This document shows, piece after piece, positions 1 through 9,473 of a stretch of DNA of 64,000 nt (the first letter of the stretch is position 1; every line of letters begins with the position of its first letter). The position numbers and the translations under genes were made by a program. Source of the stretch: a virus; the IMG/VR virus record IMGVR_UViG_3300048924_000100, positions 62,001-126,000 of that record, one strand, 5' to 3'. The notes under the pieces are model-generated. The model searched no databases. It saw only the letters and a list, made by a program, of their open reading frames with translations, and was not told where the DNA came from.

Positions 1-2
1 CC

Positions 3-3000
3 GATGAGGTCTTTGTTGAGTTCCCGGCTAAATACACCCCGGTGATTGGTAGCGGTCGTGCTGTGGCGATCAATGCTCGTCAAGTCATCCAGGGTTATCG
101 TGGGTCGCACTACAAGTACAACTGGACCAAAGACATTGGCACTGTCTACAACAAGGAGAAGGTACTGGTCGTTAAGAGCTACGGTCTTGCCGATATGCTC
201 TGGCATCCACGTGCTTCCTTGTTCATCAACTTCGAGCGGTATTACAACCACTTCAACCTGTTGATGGAAGGTGCCAACGAGGAAGCGGTTAAGGGGCGAC
301 GCAAGCAGTTCTTCCGTATTGACCTGCCGTTGCACCTGCCATCCTTTTCCGACCTGATGATCGATTATGATCACTACGTCGAAAGTTTCCGTGATGGGTT
401 GCCGCTGCCTAGCAACAAGACTGTACGGACCACCAAGCAGGAGAGTTCTTACTGGTTGATGGACTGGATGGCATTCTTGTTCGGTGACTATCAATACAGC
501 CTGCTTAACAAACTGTCCGATAAGGCGATCGAAGATTTCCACCTGATCTTCGTGTTTAACAGCCGCGCGCTCGTTATCCACCTGGGTACACTGAAAGGGT
601 GGCTGGATGCAGAACTCGATAAGAACGTAGCTATCAAGGAAGAGAAGCTGCCAAAGAGTGATCGAGAAAAACACGGTAAGCGCCTTAACGCGTCTAAGCG
701 TGTCTACCTAGCACTGCTTAACCTTACACGTGGTGGTGTCACGGAAGAGGAAGTGGTTAAAGAGGAAGAGTCTAATGAACGAGAAGGAGAAAAAGCCGAG
801 AAGGCTGAGCGTCTGGCTGCAGAAGAGAAGGGAGCTTCGAAAGGGCAAGGCAAAGCATCCGGTGGATCCGGAGAAGGAACGCTTCCTCGCAAAAATGACG
901 GTGGGCGAACTGCTAGTCATCCTGACCCTCTCCGTGATGCTTTCGGTGGCAGTCAAGAAGCTGACGACGGAGTTCCTGAAGGGACACGACAAGAGGGAGA
1001 CGGAACAGATCTTGCGAGCACTGAAGAGTGGACATCACACGTAGACGACCGACTGCTCGAACAAGAGAAGGTTGTCGCCGAAACGTCCGTCAAGAAAGAT
1101 CCGTTTCCCAAGTTTGAAAGCGGTATCGCTGCTGCTCTGGAAGAGCGTGCTCGTGAAGGCAGCCTGACAGTTGCTGAACAGCAGTTCTTCATGCGCAAGG
1201 GTACTCAGGTTTATCACATCGAAATGGAAAACGGTCAGAGTCTGGCTGAATACATGGAGATCAAGCCTGAGTCCCTGAAAGAGCTTACGAGCGACGCTAA
1301 GATCGAGGGTAACTTCCCCACGATCCTGGATCAATCGATGCTCCAGAGCCGCGCCAAGGTCTTGAAGCAGGGGTACGTGGATAAGTTCTTGCTCAAAGAC
1401 ATGGCACAGATGGCAGTGGCGATTCAGAACGCTGGTTTCGCCCTTAACGACTACAAGCATGAGGTTGTTGAAGGCGTTGAAGGTGCTTACGACGTCATCA
1501 CCATTCAGGTTCACCCGGTTGATGGCGAACAGTCGACTCACCCGATCCGTTTCCCACGGGTCAGTAACGACGATGCTTCCTTTACCGTCGATGGTGTGAA
1601 GTCTCACCTGCAACTGCAACGCATGGAGTTACCGATTCGCAAGATCGATTCGGGCACCGTGCTGTTGACCAGTCACTATGACCGCCAGTTGATGGTGACT
1701 CGTAGCAAGAAGGTGGTTGATGACTTGGGCGTGTGGCTGAAGAAGCAGATCCTGCTCCGTGCTATGGCTAATAAGGACATTACGCTGAGTCGTGGTAACG
1801 GTCGTAACCGTGACTACACAGGTCCGCGTATCTACACCATCCTGGCCAGTCGCTTTCAGTGGATCAATGTGGGCGGCTACATGCTGGACTTCCGCATCGA
1901 GAAGCTGTTGGAAGATCACCCTGAGTTCAAGAAGTTCACCAAGCCGGATATGTTCCTGGTGGGCGTCAAGGACAAGAAGCCAATCACGATCGACAGCTAC
2001 GGCAACCTCTACCTGGACGGTGTTGAGTTTAACACCTTTGAAGGGTTGATGGGGATCAACTTCAGCAAAGCACCTAACGAACATGCCGTGGTTAACATCA
2101 GCGGCTTCCTGTTCCCACTGGGTGTGGTGCTGTGCTACTACTTCGGGATTGATGAGCTGTTGAAAGTCATCAAGGCTACTACCCGGACAGTGCCTATGGG
2201 TACCCGCCCTAAACTGGCAGAAGACGAGTACGCCATTCAGTTCAACGACGAGTACCTGATCTTCAACCGTCGTGAGAAGCTCACCACCCTGATCTTTGGT
2301 GGGATGCCTAAGTTGAACAACATCAGTAACTTCAGCCGAAGTGACCTGAACAACAAAGGTATCTGGGGTCCACTGATGGGAGACCCGAAGGTTCGTCCTA
2401 CTCAGTTCCTTGAGATGAACCTGCTTTACAAAATGTTCGTCGACCCGATCACCAAGAAAGAACTGCACCGCATGGGTTACAGTGAGTCGTTCCATCACTT
2501 GCTCATCGATGCGGCTAAGTTGCTGGAAACCGACTACACCCCTCACGAGGTGGAATTGGAAGAACAGCGGATCGTCGGCTACGAACGTTTTGCGGGTCAC
2601 TTCTACAAGGTCATGGTGGGCGCACAGCGTCAGTACTTCAACAAGGGCAAGGGTCGTAAGCAGAAGCTTGAGATCAACCCTGAAGCGGCGATCATGAGCA
2701 TCCTCAAGGACACCTCGGTTAACCGAGTCGAGGAAGTAAACCCGATCCACCAACTGAAGGATCAAGAGGAACTGACCTTTGGTGGTACCGGTGGGCGTAG
2801 TGAGATCACTGTAGTTAAGCGAGCGCGTGTGCAGCTCAAGAGCTACAAGGGCAAGGTCTCTGAGGCGAACAAGGACAGCGGTAAGGTAGGCTTCGTAACC
2901 TACACCACCTCTGACCCACTGGTCCTCGACTACCGTGGCAATATCGACACCAAGAGCAAGCCGTCGCCGACTTCGCTGTATTCGGTAACGGGTAACTTGG

Positions 3001-4139
3001 CGTTTGGTATGAACAAGGATGACACCAAGCGAGGCATGTTTACCTCGACTCAGGCGTCTCAAGCTGTCAGTGCCCAAAACTACACCATGCCGATCACCCG
3101 CACAGGCTATGACAACATCATTGCTCAGCGGACCTCCGAACTCTACAGCAAGGTTGCTAAAGATGCAGGCAAGGTAACGGCAGTCGTAGAGGACCATCTG
3201 GAAATCACCTATAACGACGGGACTGTTGAAAAGTATCCGTTGGGCTTGGTTATCGGTGAAGCCAGTGGTGAGTACCATCGCCACACCCGCGTTACCGATC
3301 TGAAAGTTGGTGACAAGTTTACTAAGGGTGAGGTTCTGGGTTGGGACCAGCAGTGGTTTGCACGGGACCCTTTCTGCCCAGGTCAAGTAGTCTGGAAGAG
3401 CGGTCGTCAAGTTCGCATTGCGTTGGTAGAAGACCAAGACACCTACGAGGACTCCATTGCGGTTTCGAAAGAGATCATGGCTGAATCGATTACCCCGTTC
3501 CTCACGAAGAACTCTTTCGCGGTGGATGTGGATAAGGTTGTGACCTTTAAGGTTAAACAAGGTGACCAAATCGACTACGACGCGATTTTATGCGAAATTG
3601 AAGAGAGCCACCTAGCGGGGGCTGGAGAGGAGACCACTCAGGTTGACGAGATCAACCGCTTGGGTATCAAACAGATCCGCTCCAAGTACCACGGCGAGGT
3701 GGTGAAGATCGAGGTGACTTACAACTCACCTGTGGAAAAGATGTCTGACAGTGTGCGTAAACTGATCGCTACCTCGGATAAAGAACGCAAGCGCATGTCC
3801 TCTATTGACGGCAGTTTTCCAACAGGTAGCGTGGGTAACAACCTTAACGTTGCTAAACCTGTTTTGTCGCCAGGCAAGGTATTGTTTACTGTATACGTCG
3901 AATCCATGGATGGTTCCACCACCTCGGACAAATACGTTATCGGTAACCAGATGAAGGGTACAGTCAACGGTGTAATGAAGAAGCCGTTGATGACTCAGGA
4001 CGGTCGAGTGGTTGACGTCAAGTGTAGCTTTAAAGGCGGCTTCAACCGCATGGTACTGAGCTTACGGGACCGTCTGGGCACAAGTGAACTGGCGGTTGGA
4101 GTTACCAAACAGGCTATTGCCATTTACAGAGGTAAGTAA
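3..4139 (+). CDS. RNA polymerase beta subunit, N-terminal half (probably virion RNAP, phiKZ gp178-like); 5' partial
   Basis: The reading frame is open to the left edge of the window, so the gene starts upstream; the GTG at 42 is internal. At least 1378 codons are present. The C-terminal third resembles the bacterial beta segment running up to the conserved 'NxEDSI' region: nt 3430-3470 encodes EDQDTYEDSIAVS, like the E. coli beta YNFEDS motif. The catalytic C-terminal half is a separate gene, as in phiKZ-type split polymerases. The size fits phiKZ gp178 (virion RNAP, packaged and injected to transcribe early genes) better than the smaller non-virion gp123, but this assignment is inference. 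Nt ~730-1070 encodes a long Glu/Lys/Gly-rich, probably disordered linker that is also read in another frame (see 775-1044). The stop at 4137-4139 is 2 nt before the endolysin start. Confidence 0.8.
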   Translation, partial: DEVFVEFPAKYTPVIGSGRAVAINARQVIQGYRGSHYKYNWTKDIGTVYNKEKVLVVKSYGLADMLWHPRASLFINFERYYNHFNLLMEGANEEAVKGRRKQFFRIDLPLHLPSFSDLMIDYDHYVESFRDGLPLPSNKTVRTTKQESSYWLMDWMAFLFGDYQYSLLNKLSDKAIEDFHLIFVFNSRALVIHLGTLKGWLDAELDKNVAIKEEKLPKSDREKHGKRLNASKRVYLALLNLTRGGVTEEEVVKEEESNEREGEKAEKAERLAAEEKGASKGQGKASGGSGEGTLPRKNDGGRTASHPDPLRDAFGGSQEADDGVPEGTRQEGDGTDLASTEEWTSHVDDRLLEQEKVVAETSVKKDPFPKFESGIAAALEERAREGSLTVAEQQFFMRKGTQVYHIEMENGQSLAEYMEIKPESLKELTSDAKIEGNFPTILDQSMLQSRAKVLKQGYVDKFLLKDMAQMAVAIQNAGFALNDYKHEVVEGVEGAYDVITIQVHPVDGEQSTHPIRFPRVSNDDASFTVDGVKSHLQLQRMELPIRKIDSGTVLLTSHYDRQLMVTRSKKVVDDLGVWLKKQILLRAMANKDITLSRGNGRNRDYTGPRIYTILASRFQWINVGGYMLDFRIEKLLEDHPEFKKFTKPDMFLVGVKDKKPITIDSYGNLYLDGVEFNTFEGLMGINFSKAPNEHAVVNISGFLFPLGVVLCYYFGIDELLKVIKATTRTVPMGTRPKLAEDEYAIQFNDEYLIFNRREKLTTLIFGGMPKLNNISNFSRSDLNNKGIWGPLMGDPKVRPTQFLEMNLLYKMFVDPITKKELHRMGYSESFHHLLIDAAKLLETDYTPHEVELEEQRIVGYERFAGHFYKVMVGAQRQYFNKGKGRKQKLEINPEAAIMSILKDTSVNRVEEVNPIHQLKDQEELTFGGTGGRSEITVVKRARVQLKSYKGKVSEANKDSGKVGFVTYTTSDPLVLDYRGNIDTKSKPSPTSLYSVTGNLAFGMNKDDTKRGMFTSTQASQAVSAQNYTMPITRTGYDNIIAQRTSELYSKVAKDAGKVTAVVEDHLEITYNDGTVEKYPLGLVIGEASGEYHRHTRVTDLKVGDKFTKGEVLGWDQQWFARDPFCPGQVVWKSGRQVRIALVEDQDTYEDSIAVSKEIMAESITPFLTKNSFAVDVDKVVTFKVKQGDQIDYDAILCEIEESHLAGAGEETTQVDEINRLGIKQIRSKYHGEVVKIEVTYNSPVEKMSDSVRKLIATSDKERKRMSSIDGSFPTGSVGNNLNVAKPVLSPGKVLFTVYVESMDGSTTSDKYVIGNQMKGTVNGVMKKPLMTQDGRVVDVKCSFKGGFNRMVLSLRDRLGTSELAVGVTKQAIAIYRGK
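775..1044 (+). CDS. Candidate overprinted small membrane protein (89 aa) inside the RNAP beta gene
   Basis: This ORF lies in the +1 frame within the low-complexity linker of the beta subunit. The start ATG at 775 has a good ribosome binding site, GAGGAAGAG at about 762-770. The product has a basic N-terminus (about 40 aa, many Lys/Arg), one clear hydrophobic segment at residues 41-60 (MTVGELLVILTLSVMLSVAV) and a charged C-terminal tail of about 29 aa. That gives an N-in single-span topology of the kind seen in pinholins and inner-membrane spanins, and the endolysin gene follows 3 kb downstream. A long hydrophobic run in an alternative frame of an E/K-rich region is unusual, and the host linker looks free to tolerate overprinting. 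No function is proven, and it could still be a chance ORF. Confidence 0.5.
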   Translation: MNEKEKKPRRLSVWLQKRRELRKGKAKHPVDPEKERFLAKMTVGELLVILTLSVMLSVAVKKLTTEFLKGHDKRETEQILRALKSGHHT

Positions 4140-4141
4140 AG

Positions 4142-5068
4142 ATGAGCTTCCAGACAGTCAACGGGGTTAAAGACATTCAAGTGGTCCTCCAAGAGGGTCA
4201 GGTCTACTCCGGCGGTATTGACGGTGTCTGGGGTGCTGGTTCAGCGAATGGGGTCCTGACGCTTCTTCAGGACTACCATTTGTTTCTGAATGGGGGGCGC
4301 TCTGTGCCCCTCCCAGTTACCTCGGCTAAGGGTTTCGACGCTGCCGTTCAGGGTGTCAAGGATATTCAGAGCAACCTGAAACTGGTGGGTCTCTACACTG
4401 GTGCAGTCGACGGCATTACAGGTGCTGGTAGCCTGGGTGGTTTGCGTCAGGCATTGTTCAGCTACAGCAAGCGCAAGCAACTGCCGTTCTACGACCTGGG
4501 TTGGAGTACTCGTGTTCCTGCGGCCTTCACCATGAAGGTTCGTAACTGGTGCACCAAGCAAAACATGTTCCCGGGCGCAGCCTCTGCACTGATGGCCTGC
4601 ATGTGCTTCGAATCGGGCGGTACCTTCCGTCCTGATAAACAGAACAACGGTGGCAGTAACTACTTCGGTCTGATTCAGTTCGGTACTGCGGCAGTGGAAG
4701 ACCTGGCCAAGACGTACGGGTTGAAGATCACCCTGAACGACGTCAAGGCGATGAGTCAGCTTGACCAGCTCGACCTGGTGTTCAAGTATTTCGAGATGTG
4801 GCAGAAGCGCGGTAAGGTTTACAAACGTCTCGAGGATTTCTACCTGACGATCTTCTATCCTGCTGCGGTAGGTAAGGGTCCAGACGAAGTCCTGTTCACC
4901 AAGGATTCACCGGTGCCTATCAATGCCAAGTCTTACCTGCAAAACAGCGGGTTCGATGTGGACAAAGATGGCGACATCACCGTCGGCGAGATCTGTACTC
5001 GGCTCTACGACATGTATTACCAAGGCATGGCGGTTGCAAACCGTACCAGCAGTCCTTCTCCACTCTAA
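4142..5068 (+). CDS. Endolysin: two peptidoglycan-binding repeats plus SLT-like muralytic domain
   Basis: 308 aa. The protein has two PG_binding_1-type repeats at residues ~5-45 and ~68-108 (both contain VKDIQ and a DG[VI].GAGS stretch), then a lysozyme/transglycosylase-like domain. The catalytic Glu is probably E157 in CFESGG, followed by the GLIQF motif near 176-180. This matches the modular phiKZ gp144/EL gp188 endolysin type; two binding repeats recall OBP gp279 rather than gp144, which has one. Residues 272-283 (DVDKDGDITVGE) form a textbook 12-residue EF-hand-like calcium loop, a common add-on in phage lysozymes. No signal peptide is seen, so it should need a holin or similar for release. 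The start has GAGGTAAG upstream and follows the beta stop directly. Confidence 0.9.
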   Translation: MSFQTVNGVKDIQVVLQEGQVYSGGIDGVWGAGSANGVLTLLQDYHLFLNGGRSVPLPVTSAKGFDAAVQGVKDIQSNLKLVGLYTGAVDGITGAGSLGGLRQALFSYSKRKQLPFYDLGWSTRVPAAFTMKVRNWCTKQNMFPGAASALMACMCFESGGTFRPDKQNNGGSNYFGLIQFGTAAVEDLAKTYGLKITLNDVKAMSQLDQLDLVFKYFEMWQKRGKVYKRLEDFYLTIFYPAAVGKGPDEVLFTKDSPVPINAKSYLQNSGFDVDKDGDITVGEICTRLYDMYYQGMAVANRTSSPSPL

Positions 5069-5092
5069 CCCCCCTACCAGGAGATCGGTCCG

Positions 5093-5269
5093 ATGACTGA
5101 TAAAGAGCAACTCATCACCAACATTGTCACGGTAGCCAATACCGTGGAAGTGGTTAAAAAGACCCTCGCCAAAGTAGGGTTGCAATACCTGGCTCCGCTG
5201 GGCGAATCCGTCATGGACGAGAAGATCAGCAAGGCCATCGTCGCCCGTGTTAAAGGAGTATCGAAATGA
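5093..5269 (+). CDS. Small protein of unknown function (58 aa)
   Basis: ATG at 5093 is preceded by CAGGAGATC (good ribosome binding site). The stop overlaps the next start as ATGA at 5266-5269, which suggests translational coupling. The sequence is short, mostly helical in appearance and amphipathic, without cysteines or a membrane segment. No family is recognised. Support comes from the ribosome binding site, the coupling and the otherwise empty gap between endolysin and the 511-aa gene. Confidence 0.7.
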   Translation: MTDKEQLITNIVTVANTVEVVKKTLAKVGLQYLAPLGESVMDEKISKAIVARVKGVSK

Positions 5270-6801
5270 TTCGTGAATCCAGCGTTGCACTTGCTGAGCT
5301 GATCGTGGTCGGCGGCGGTAACTTCCGCCCAAGTCAAGTGATTGCCGGTCTGAACGGTGAGTCCGGTGGTGCCATGGCCTTTACTGACAATTTCCGTGAG
5401 GAGATTCTCCAGGCCAGCCAAGGTAACATGCACACCGAAACTGTCGAGGGTGCTTCTGAGCGTCTGGGCGAGATCATCCGTGACTCGCTGACGAACATCC
5501 GTACCTACGGTGTGCCTATGGCCCGTCGTGTGTTGAAAGACACCCGTCTGCTGTACTCCCGTAAACAACTGAAAGACCTGACCGAGCAGTTGATTGACGT
5601 TCAGTACGTTAACGTCGACAACGGTTTCTTCGAGTCCCCGCTGTACCCGACTGAAGTGCGTGACAAGTCGATCACCTACACCGGTGTTGACCTGGGCATG
5701 GCCAAGTCGCTGAAATGGAGCTGGCCTGATCGCAAGGAAATCCTCGACTTCATCGGGGCTAACCACGCTGACCTGCTGGCTATCCTCGACGACGAAGACG
5801 AGTGCATCAGCCAGGCGGCCAACTTCATCTCCGAGCTGGATGAGTTGAGCAGTCTGTTCGTCAACAAAGATGGCATCTACGATTTCTCGCAGATCAAGTC
5901 TGTGCGCTTTGTGCTGCTGTTGAAGATGTACGTCCTGTTGACCAAGATGTACTTCTCCGAAGATCCTGCACCGTGGTTGAAGACCGGCGAGCTGGCTACT
6001 TATCGCAGCTACGTCAGCCAACTGTGGAACGGCATGACCCTGTACCTTATCAAGCTGAAGCAAGTGGTACTGACCTACCGCGCGCGTCAACTGGTGATCG
6101 TGGCCGAGAAACAACCTGTTCTGACCGCTCACAACCAGGCTCAGTACGGCGACACTCGCTTCATGCAGGCCAAGCTGAAGGTGTTCTACACCAACGGTAT
6201 CCTGGACAAGATCCAGGCGGCCAACGTTGGCTTCACTGAAGCGATCATGGGTTACTACTGGGGTGCCTTGACTGGTAGCCCGATGACCATCCTCGAGTTC
6301 ATCGCTGACGTGAGCAAAGGTCAGAACCTGGCCAAGGCGTACTACAGCCATATCCACGAGAAGCTGTCGACTCAATCGAACCAGCTGTTCATCAAGAGCG
6401 GTATCAAGGCGATCAACGATTTCATCAATGAAAGCCCTGTGCTGCTCGATCGTGTAAACGGTCTGCGTGGCGACAACCAGATGTTGATCAGCTGGGTGCA
6501 GGAGAAGTTCGCCGGCGAGCTGGAGAAGGCACACTACATCCTGGCCGATCGTCACAACTGCGATGACGTTGCTGGTGAGATCGTGGGTGGCGCTGATGAC
6601 GGTGGTGACCCTCGTCTGGACACTCTGCTGGAAACCCGTCTGATCCCGTCGTTCCTGCGTGCTTGCGGTGCCTCGTTGACTGCTGACATCATCGAATCCA
6701 CTTTCGTGGACACGAGCAAAGAAGACAACGTCATGGACAAGCGTGAGCGTCTTACCGTTGCGGTCATCACTGAACTCGTGAACCGCCTGCTCGAGGCATA
6801 A
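5266..6801 (+). CDS. Conserved-type phage protein of unknown function (511 aa), possible virion protein
   Basis: ATG at 5266 follows AAAGGAG and overlaps the previous stop by 4 nt. The protein is largely alpha-helical by residue pattern, acidic, with C-ending codons enriched, which in this window marks highly expressed genes. No catalytic motif or transmembrane span is visible. It is followed 3 nt later by another gene, and the three genes 5266-8387 form one unit ended by the terminator at 8397. In phiKZ, virion proteins lie next to the gp178 beta gene, so a structural role is plausible but unproven. Confidence 0.8.
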   Translation: MIRESSVALAELIVVGGGNFRPSQVIAGLNGESGGAMAFTDNFREEILQASQGNMHTETVEGASERLGEIIRDSLTNIRTYGVPMARRVLKDTRLLYSRKQLKDLTEQLIDVQYVNVDNGFFESPLYPTEVRDKSITYTGVDLGMAKSLKWSWPDRKEILDFIGANHADLLAILDDEDECISQAANFISELDELSSLFVNKDGIYDFSQIKSVRFVLLLKMYVLLTKMYFSEDPAPWLKTGELATYRSYVSQLWNGMTLYLIKLKQVVLTYRARQLVIVAEKQPVLTAHNQAQYGDTRFMQAKLKVFYTNGILDKIQAANVGFTEAIMGYYWGALTGSPMTILEFIADVSKGQNLAKAYYSHIHEKLSTQSNQLFIKSGIKAINDFINESPVLLDRVNGLRGDNQMLISWVQEKFAGELEKAHYILADRHNCDDVAGEIVGGADDGGDPRLDTLLETRLIPSFLRACGASLTADIIESTFVDTSKEDNVMDKRERLTVAVITELVNRLLEA

Positions 6802-6804
6802 TCG

Positions 6805-7530
6805 ATGGACGTCGGCAATCTCAAGCACGACCCCAAGATTGCAGACCGTCTGTTTACTGAATTGGAGGATGGCTCCGTTATTGCTAAACGCGATTTCGAA
6901 GTCCATCTTCCAAAGCGGTTTGTTGACAGCGGTATGGCAGAGGTAGGGGAAACAGTCACAACGCCTGCGGTGCTTGGGTTGGTGATACCGGGGGATAGTT
7001 ACGCTCCCCTGATGTCATTGATGAACATTACCCTCGTGCCGTTGAGCATTCGTGAAGTTGCAATCAAGGGCACTCAGTACCTGGTGTTGGAGTTTACCAA
7101 AGGCGACACGGTAATCGAGAACACCAACGTGCTGCAAGAGCCCAACCAACCGTACGCGTATTACATGGAGTTCCTCTACTACGCCAAACGTCCTTGGTAT
7201 GTCACCGAGAATGCGCTGTCGTCGATGTTTGACTTGGCGGCGACTCAAAGTGGCGATCCGGTCGGTAGCAGTCCCCAGGTAATGCGTGTTTACATGTCAT
7301 TAATGTTCCGTGATCCAGACAACCTGGAGAAGCCGTACCGGTACAGTAAGGCGATGTTGGAAGGACGACCTCCAGTTATTGTGGGTCTTAACAACAGTGG
7401 GCTCTTGATCGACGGTACTTTCCCGAAAATCATGGGTGGTTACCAACGCGACAACACGGTAGCGGCTATTGTGAACCCTGATGACCGTGTTACTGACCTG
7501 GAGAAGATTATTAAAGGGGTCCCAGTATGA
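6805..7530 (+). CDS. Protein of unknown function (241 aa), possible virion protein
   Basis: It starts 3 nt after the preceding stop and its TGA overlaps the next ATG (ATGA at 7527-7530), so it sits in a translationally coupled trio. The sequence shows alternating beta-strand-like stretches (residues ~55-110, ~160-185) without recognised catalytic residues, signal peptide or membrane span. A structural role is guessed from the neighbours only. Confidence 0.78.
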   Translation: MDVGNLKHDPKIADRLFTELEDGSVIAKRDFEVHLPKRFVDSGMAEVGETVTTPAVLGLVIPGDSYAPLMSLMNITLVPLSIREVAIKGTQYLVLEFTKGDTVIENTNVLQEPNQPYAYYMEFLYYAKRPWYVTENALSSMFDLAATQSGDPVGSSPQVMRVYMSLMFRDPDNLEKPYRYSKAMLEGRPPVIVGLNNSGLLIDGTFPKIMGGYQRDNTVAAIVNPDDRVTDLEKIIKGVPV

Positions 7531-8387
7531 GCCAGATACTTACATTTGGTAGCACGGTGTTGGAAGGTAGTGGTAAACGGGGCATCCTCAAACCGATGGA
7601 GCCCGGTGGTAATTACTACCTGATGAACTCGGGTGGTTTCAACATCCAGAATCGTGGTGGCGTCGGTTATCGCTTCAACGATTACATCAAAGAGTGCATG
7701 CACCCTGACAGCGACCTCAACCGTCGTGCAGCGGAAAACCAGCTCTGGTGTGAGTTGGGGCATCCTCCGCAATACTTCTGGACTCGTGAGGGCGGTCGCA
7801 TCATTCAAACGCCTATCACGGATCTGTATCAGTGGATTCACCGTTTGCGTACAGTGTTGGAACCCAACGTCTGTGCAGCGATCCGGAAGATTCACTGGAT
7901 CATGACTGGCGGCGATAAAGACCCGGTACACAACAAAGTAGAGATCCGTTCTTTCGGTCCTCTCAAAGATGTGTTCCAGGACAGCATCGACGATCCAGAC
8001 ATGAACACCGCGATCTCCATCCGCACGGTGACCAAGCCGCAGCAGATGGGCGACCGTAACCGTGAGGTGGAATACTTCACTGGTTATGACGTAGTGATGG
8101 AGCAGGGCATGTTGAACGCCTGTAAACATCGCTCCGCTGGTCTGGAGGACTTCTTGTCTTCTGCGCTCTACGACTCGACGCCAGCTGAAGTAGTGGCAAC
8201 GGTTGACGAGTTCCTGTTCATGTGCAAGCAGACAGTAAACAACGAAGCAGCTAAGGCCCGCTTTGCTGGTACTGAAAGCCTGGAACGGGTTTCCTCGATG
8301 ATCCGTGAAGTAGAACAGCGTCTTCGTGGTCAGCATGACAAGAAGATTCAGATTGTTCGCAGCAGCTCTTTGTCTGTTTTCAAATAA
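7527..8387 (+). CDS. Protein of unknown function (286 aa), possible virion protein
   Basis: Last gene of the coupled trio; ATG at 7527 is preceded by AAAGGGG. The protein has a Gly-rich N-terminus and a charged, helical C-terminal third. I recognise no domain. The strong terminator at 8397-8428 follows 10 nt after the stop, so this is the operon end. Confidence 0.78.
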   Translation: MSQILTFGSTVLEGSGKRGILKPMEPGGNYYLMNSGGFNIQNRGGVGYRFNDYIKECMHPDSDLNRRAAENQLWCELGHPPQYFWTREGGRIIQTPITDLYQWIHRLRTVLEPNVCAAIRKIHWIMTGGDKDPVHNKVEIRSFGPLKDVFQDSIDDPDMNTAISIRTVTKPQQMGDRNREVEYFTGYDVVMEQGMLNACKHRSAGLEDFLSSALYDSTPAEVVATVDEFLFMCKQTVNNEAAKARFAGTESLERVSSMIREVEQRLRGQHDKKIQIVRSSSLSVFK

Positions 8388-8396
8388 GACGCCATT

Positions 8397-8435
8397 AACC
8401 CCTACCGGCCCTCAAGCTGGTAGGGGTTATATTTA
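8397..8435 (+). terminator. Intrinsic terminator after the 5.1-8.4 kb unit
   Basis: Stem AACCCCTACCGGC (8397-8409) pairs with GCTGGTAGGGGTT (8416-8428) with one G-U pair and a 6-nt loop, followed by ATATTTATT. The same AGGGGTTATATTTA style recurs at 14771 and 17064. Confidence 0.85.
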
Positions 8436-8498
8436 TTAACGGGTTAACCATACCTATAGCCATTAGTGCATTTTGCCATAAACCAAGAGGAAGAAGTA

Positions 8499-9458
8499 AT
8501 GGATACTCAATCTCGTGCAGCTACCCAGCTGTTGGAAACACTGTCGTTCGTCAACACGCTGCGCGAAACCACCGGCGGTGTTAACGTTCTTCACGCTTTG
8601 CTGGAAACGTCGTCTAAGGAGTGGGAGAACTCCAAGGATGCTAACACCGACACTCACCTGATTAAGGGTGTGCACGTTAACAGCAAGAAGACCGACGCGA
8701 TCCACGTTTACATCGCTAAGCTGGTGGCTCAGCACATGCGCTCTGTGGGCAATCGTCTGACGGCCTGGACCAAGGCTACCATTGCCTCCGAAAACCACAC
8801 CAACGTCGCTGTGTCCAACCGTGTGGCCACTGCTGACTTCGACAACCACCAGCAACTGTTCAAAATGGTCGCCGGTCGTCTGATGGGCTACGACGATGCA
8901 GTAATCGACATCGCTCTGGCTGACGGTCCACGCGCTCGGGCTGAAGCACTGGTCGCCTATCTGGCTACGCGCTTTGATCTGGCAGAAGACCGCAACGCCG
9001 CACTGGAAGGTTACGCCAGCGCAGTTGAAATGTTCGAAGTTATGTTCGACGGCACCGGTTTCACACCTGAGTACTTCCTGAAAACCATCGGTCAAGTGAT
9101 CGCCTACTATAAGGCTCCGGTGACTGAGGGTACGATCCTGCTAGACAACCCGCTCGATCTGTTGGACGCGCTGGCCACTGACAGCCAGTACGACAACCTG
9201 CTCAGCTGCGCTGATGCACTGTTGGGTGTTAGTGTTCACACTGTTATCCTCGATAAGGATGACGCAGATCCAGTCGGTACTATCGCAGAAGTCCGCAAGA
9301 TCTTCGGCGAGAACGTGAAGATCGTCACCCCGAGTGGCGAACTGGATCTGGGTGTAGCGGGTGAGCTGGCGCTTCAATCCGGTGGTACGGTTGAAACCAA
9401 AGTTAAGGGTGTCGACGAAATCATCCCTGCCGGTATCCGCAGCACATTGATTGGTTAA
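8499..9458 (+). CDS. Protein of unknown function (319 aa)
   Basis: The start is set at ATG 8499, which has AGAGGAAG 5-12 nt upstream; an in-frame upstream ATG at 8466 lacks a ribosome binding site and lies at a possible promoter element. The protein is acidic, helical, with C-ending codons typical of well-expressed genes here. The C-terminal ~70 residues look like a beta-rich or Rossmann-like segment ending in a Gly-rich stretch. No known family was recognised. It is a single-gene unit between a terminator and an early promoter. Confidence 0.8.
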   Translation: MDTQSRAATQLLETLSFVNTLRETTGGVNVLHALLETSSKEWENSKDANTDTHLIKGVHVNSKKTDAIHVYIAKLVAQHMRSVGNRLTAWTKATIASENHTNVAVSNRVATADFDNHQQLFKMVAGRLMGYDDAVIDIALADGPRARAEALVAYLATRFDLAEDRNAALEGYASAVEMFEVMFDGTGFTPEYFLKTIGQVIAYYKAPVTEGTILLDNPLDLLDALATDSQYDNLLSCADALLGVSVHTVILDKDDADPVGTIAEVRKIFGENVKIVTPSGELDLGVAGELALQSGGTVETKVKGVDEIIPAGIRSTLIG

Positions 9459-9473
9459 GTAGGTGCTGTCAGG

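Noticed and set aside
1629-3569. 646-codon ORF on the minus strand
   Set aside because: It is a stop-free shadow of the RNAP beta frame; low-complexity Val/Leu/His composition, no ribosome binding site, and the plus-strand gene has recognisable motifs.
5973-6239. 88-codon ORF inside the 511-aa gene
   Set aside because: Arg/Gln/His-rich composition typical of a shifted frame of a C-ending-codon gene, no ribosome binding site, no hydrophobic segment (unlike the overprinted ORF at 775).
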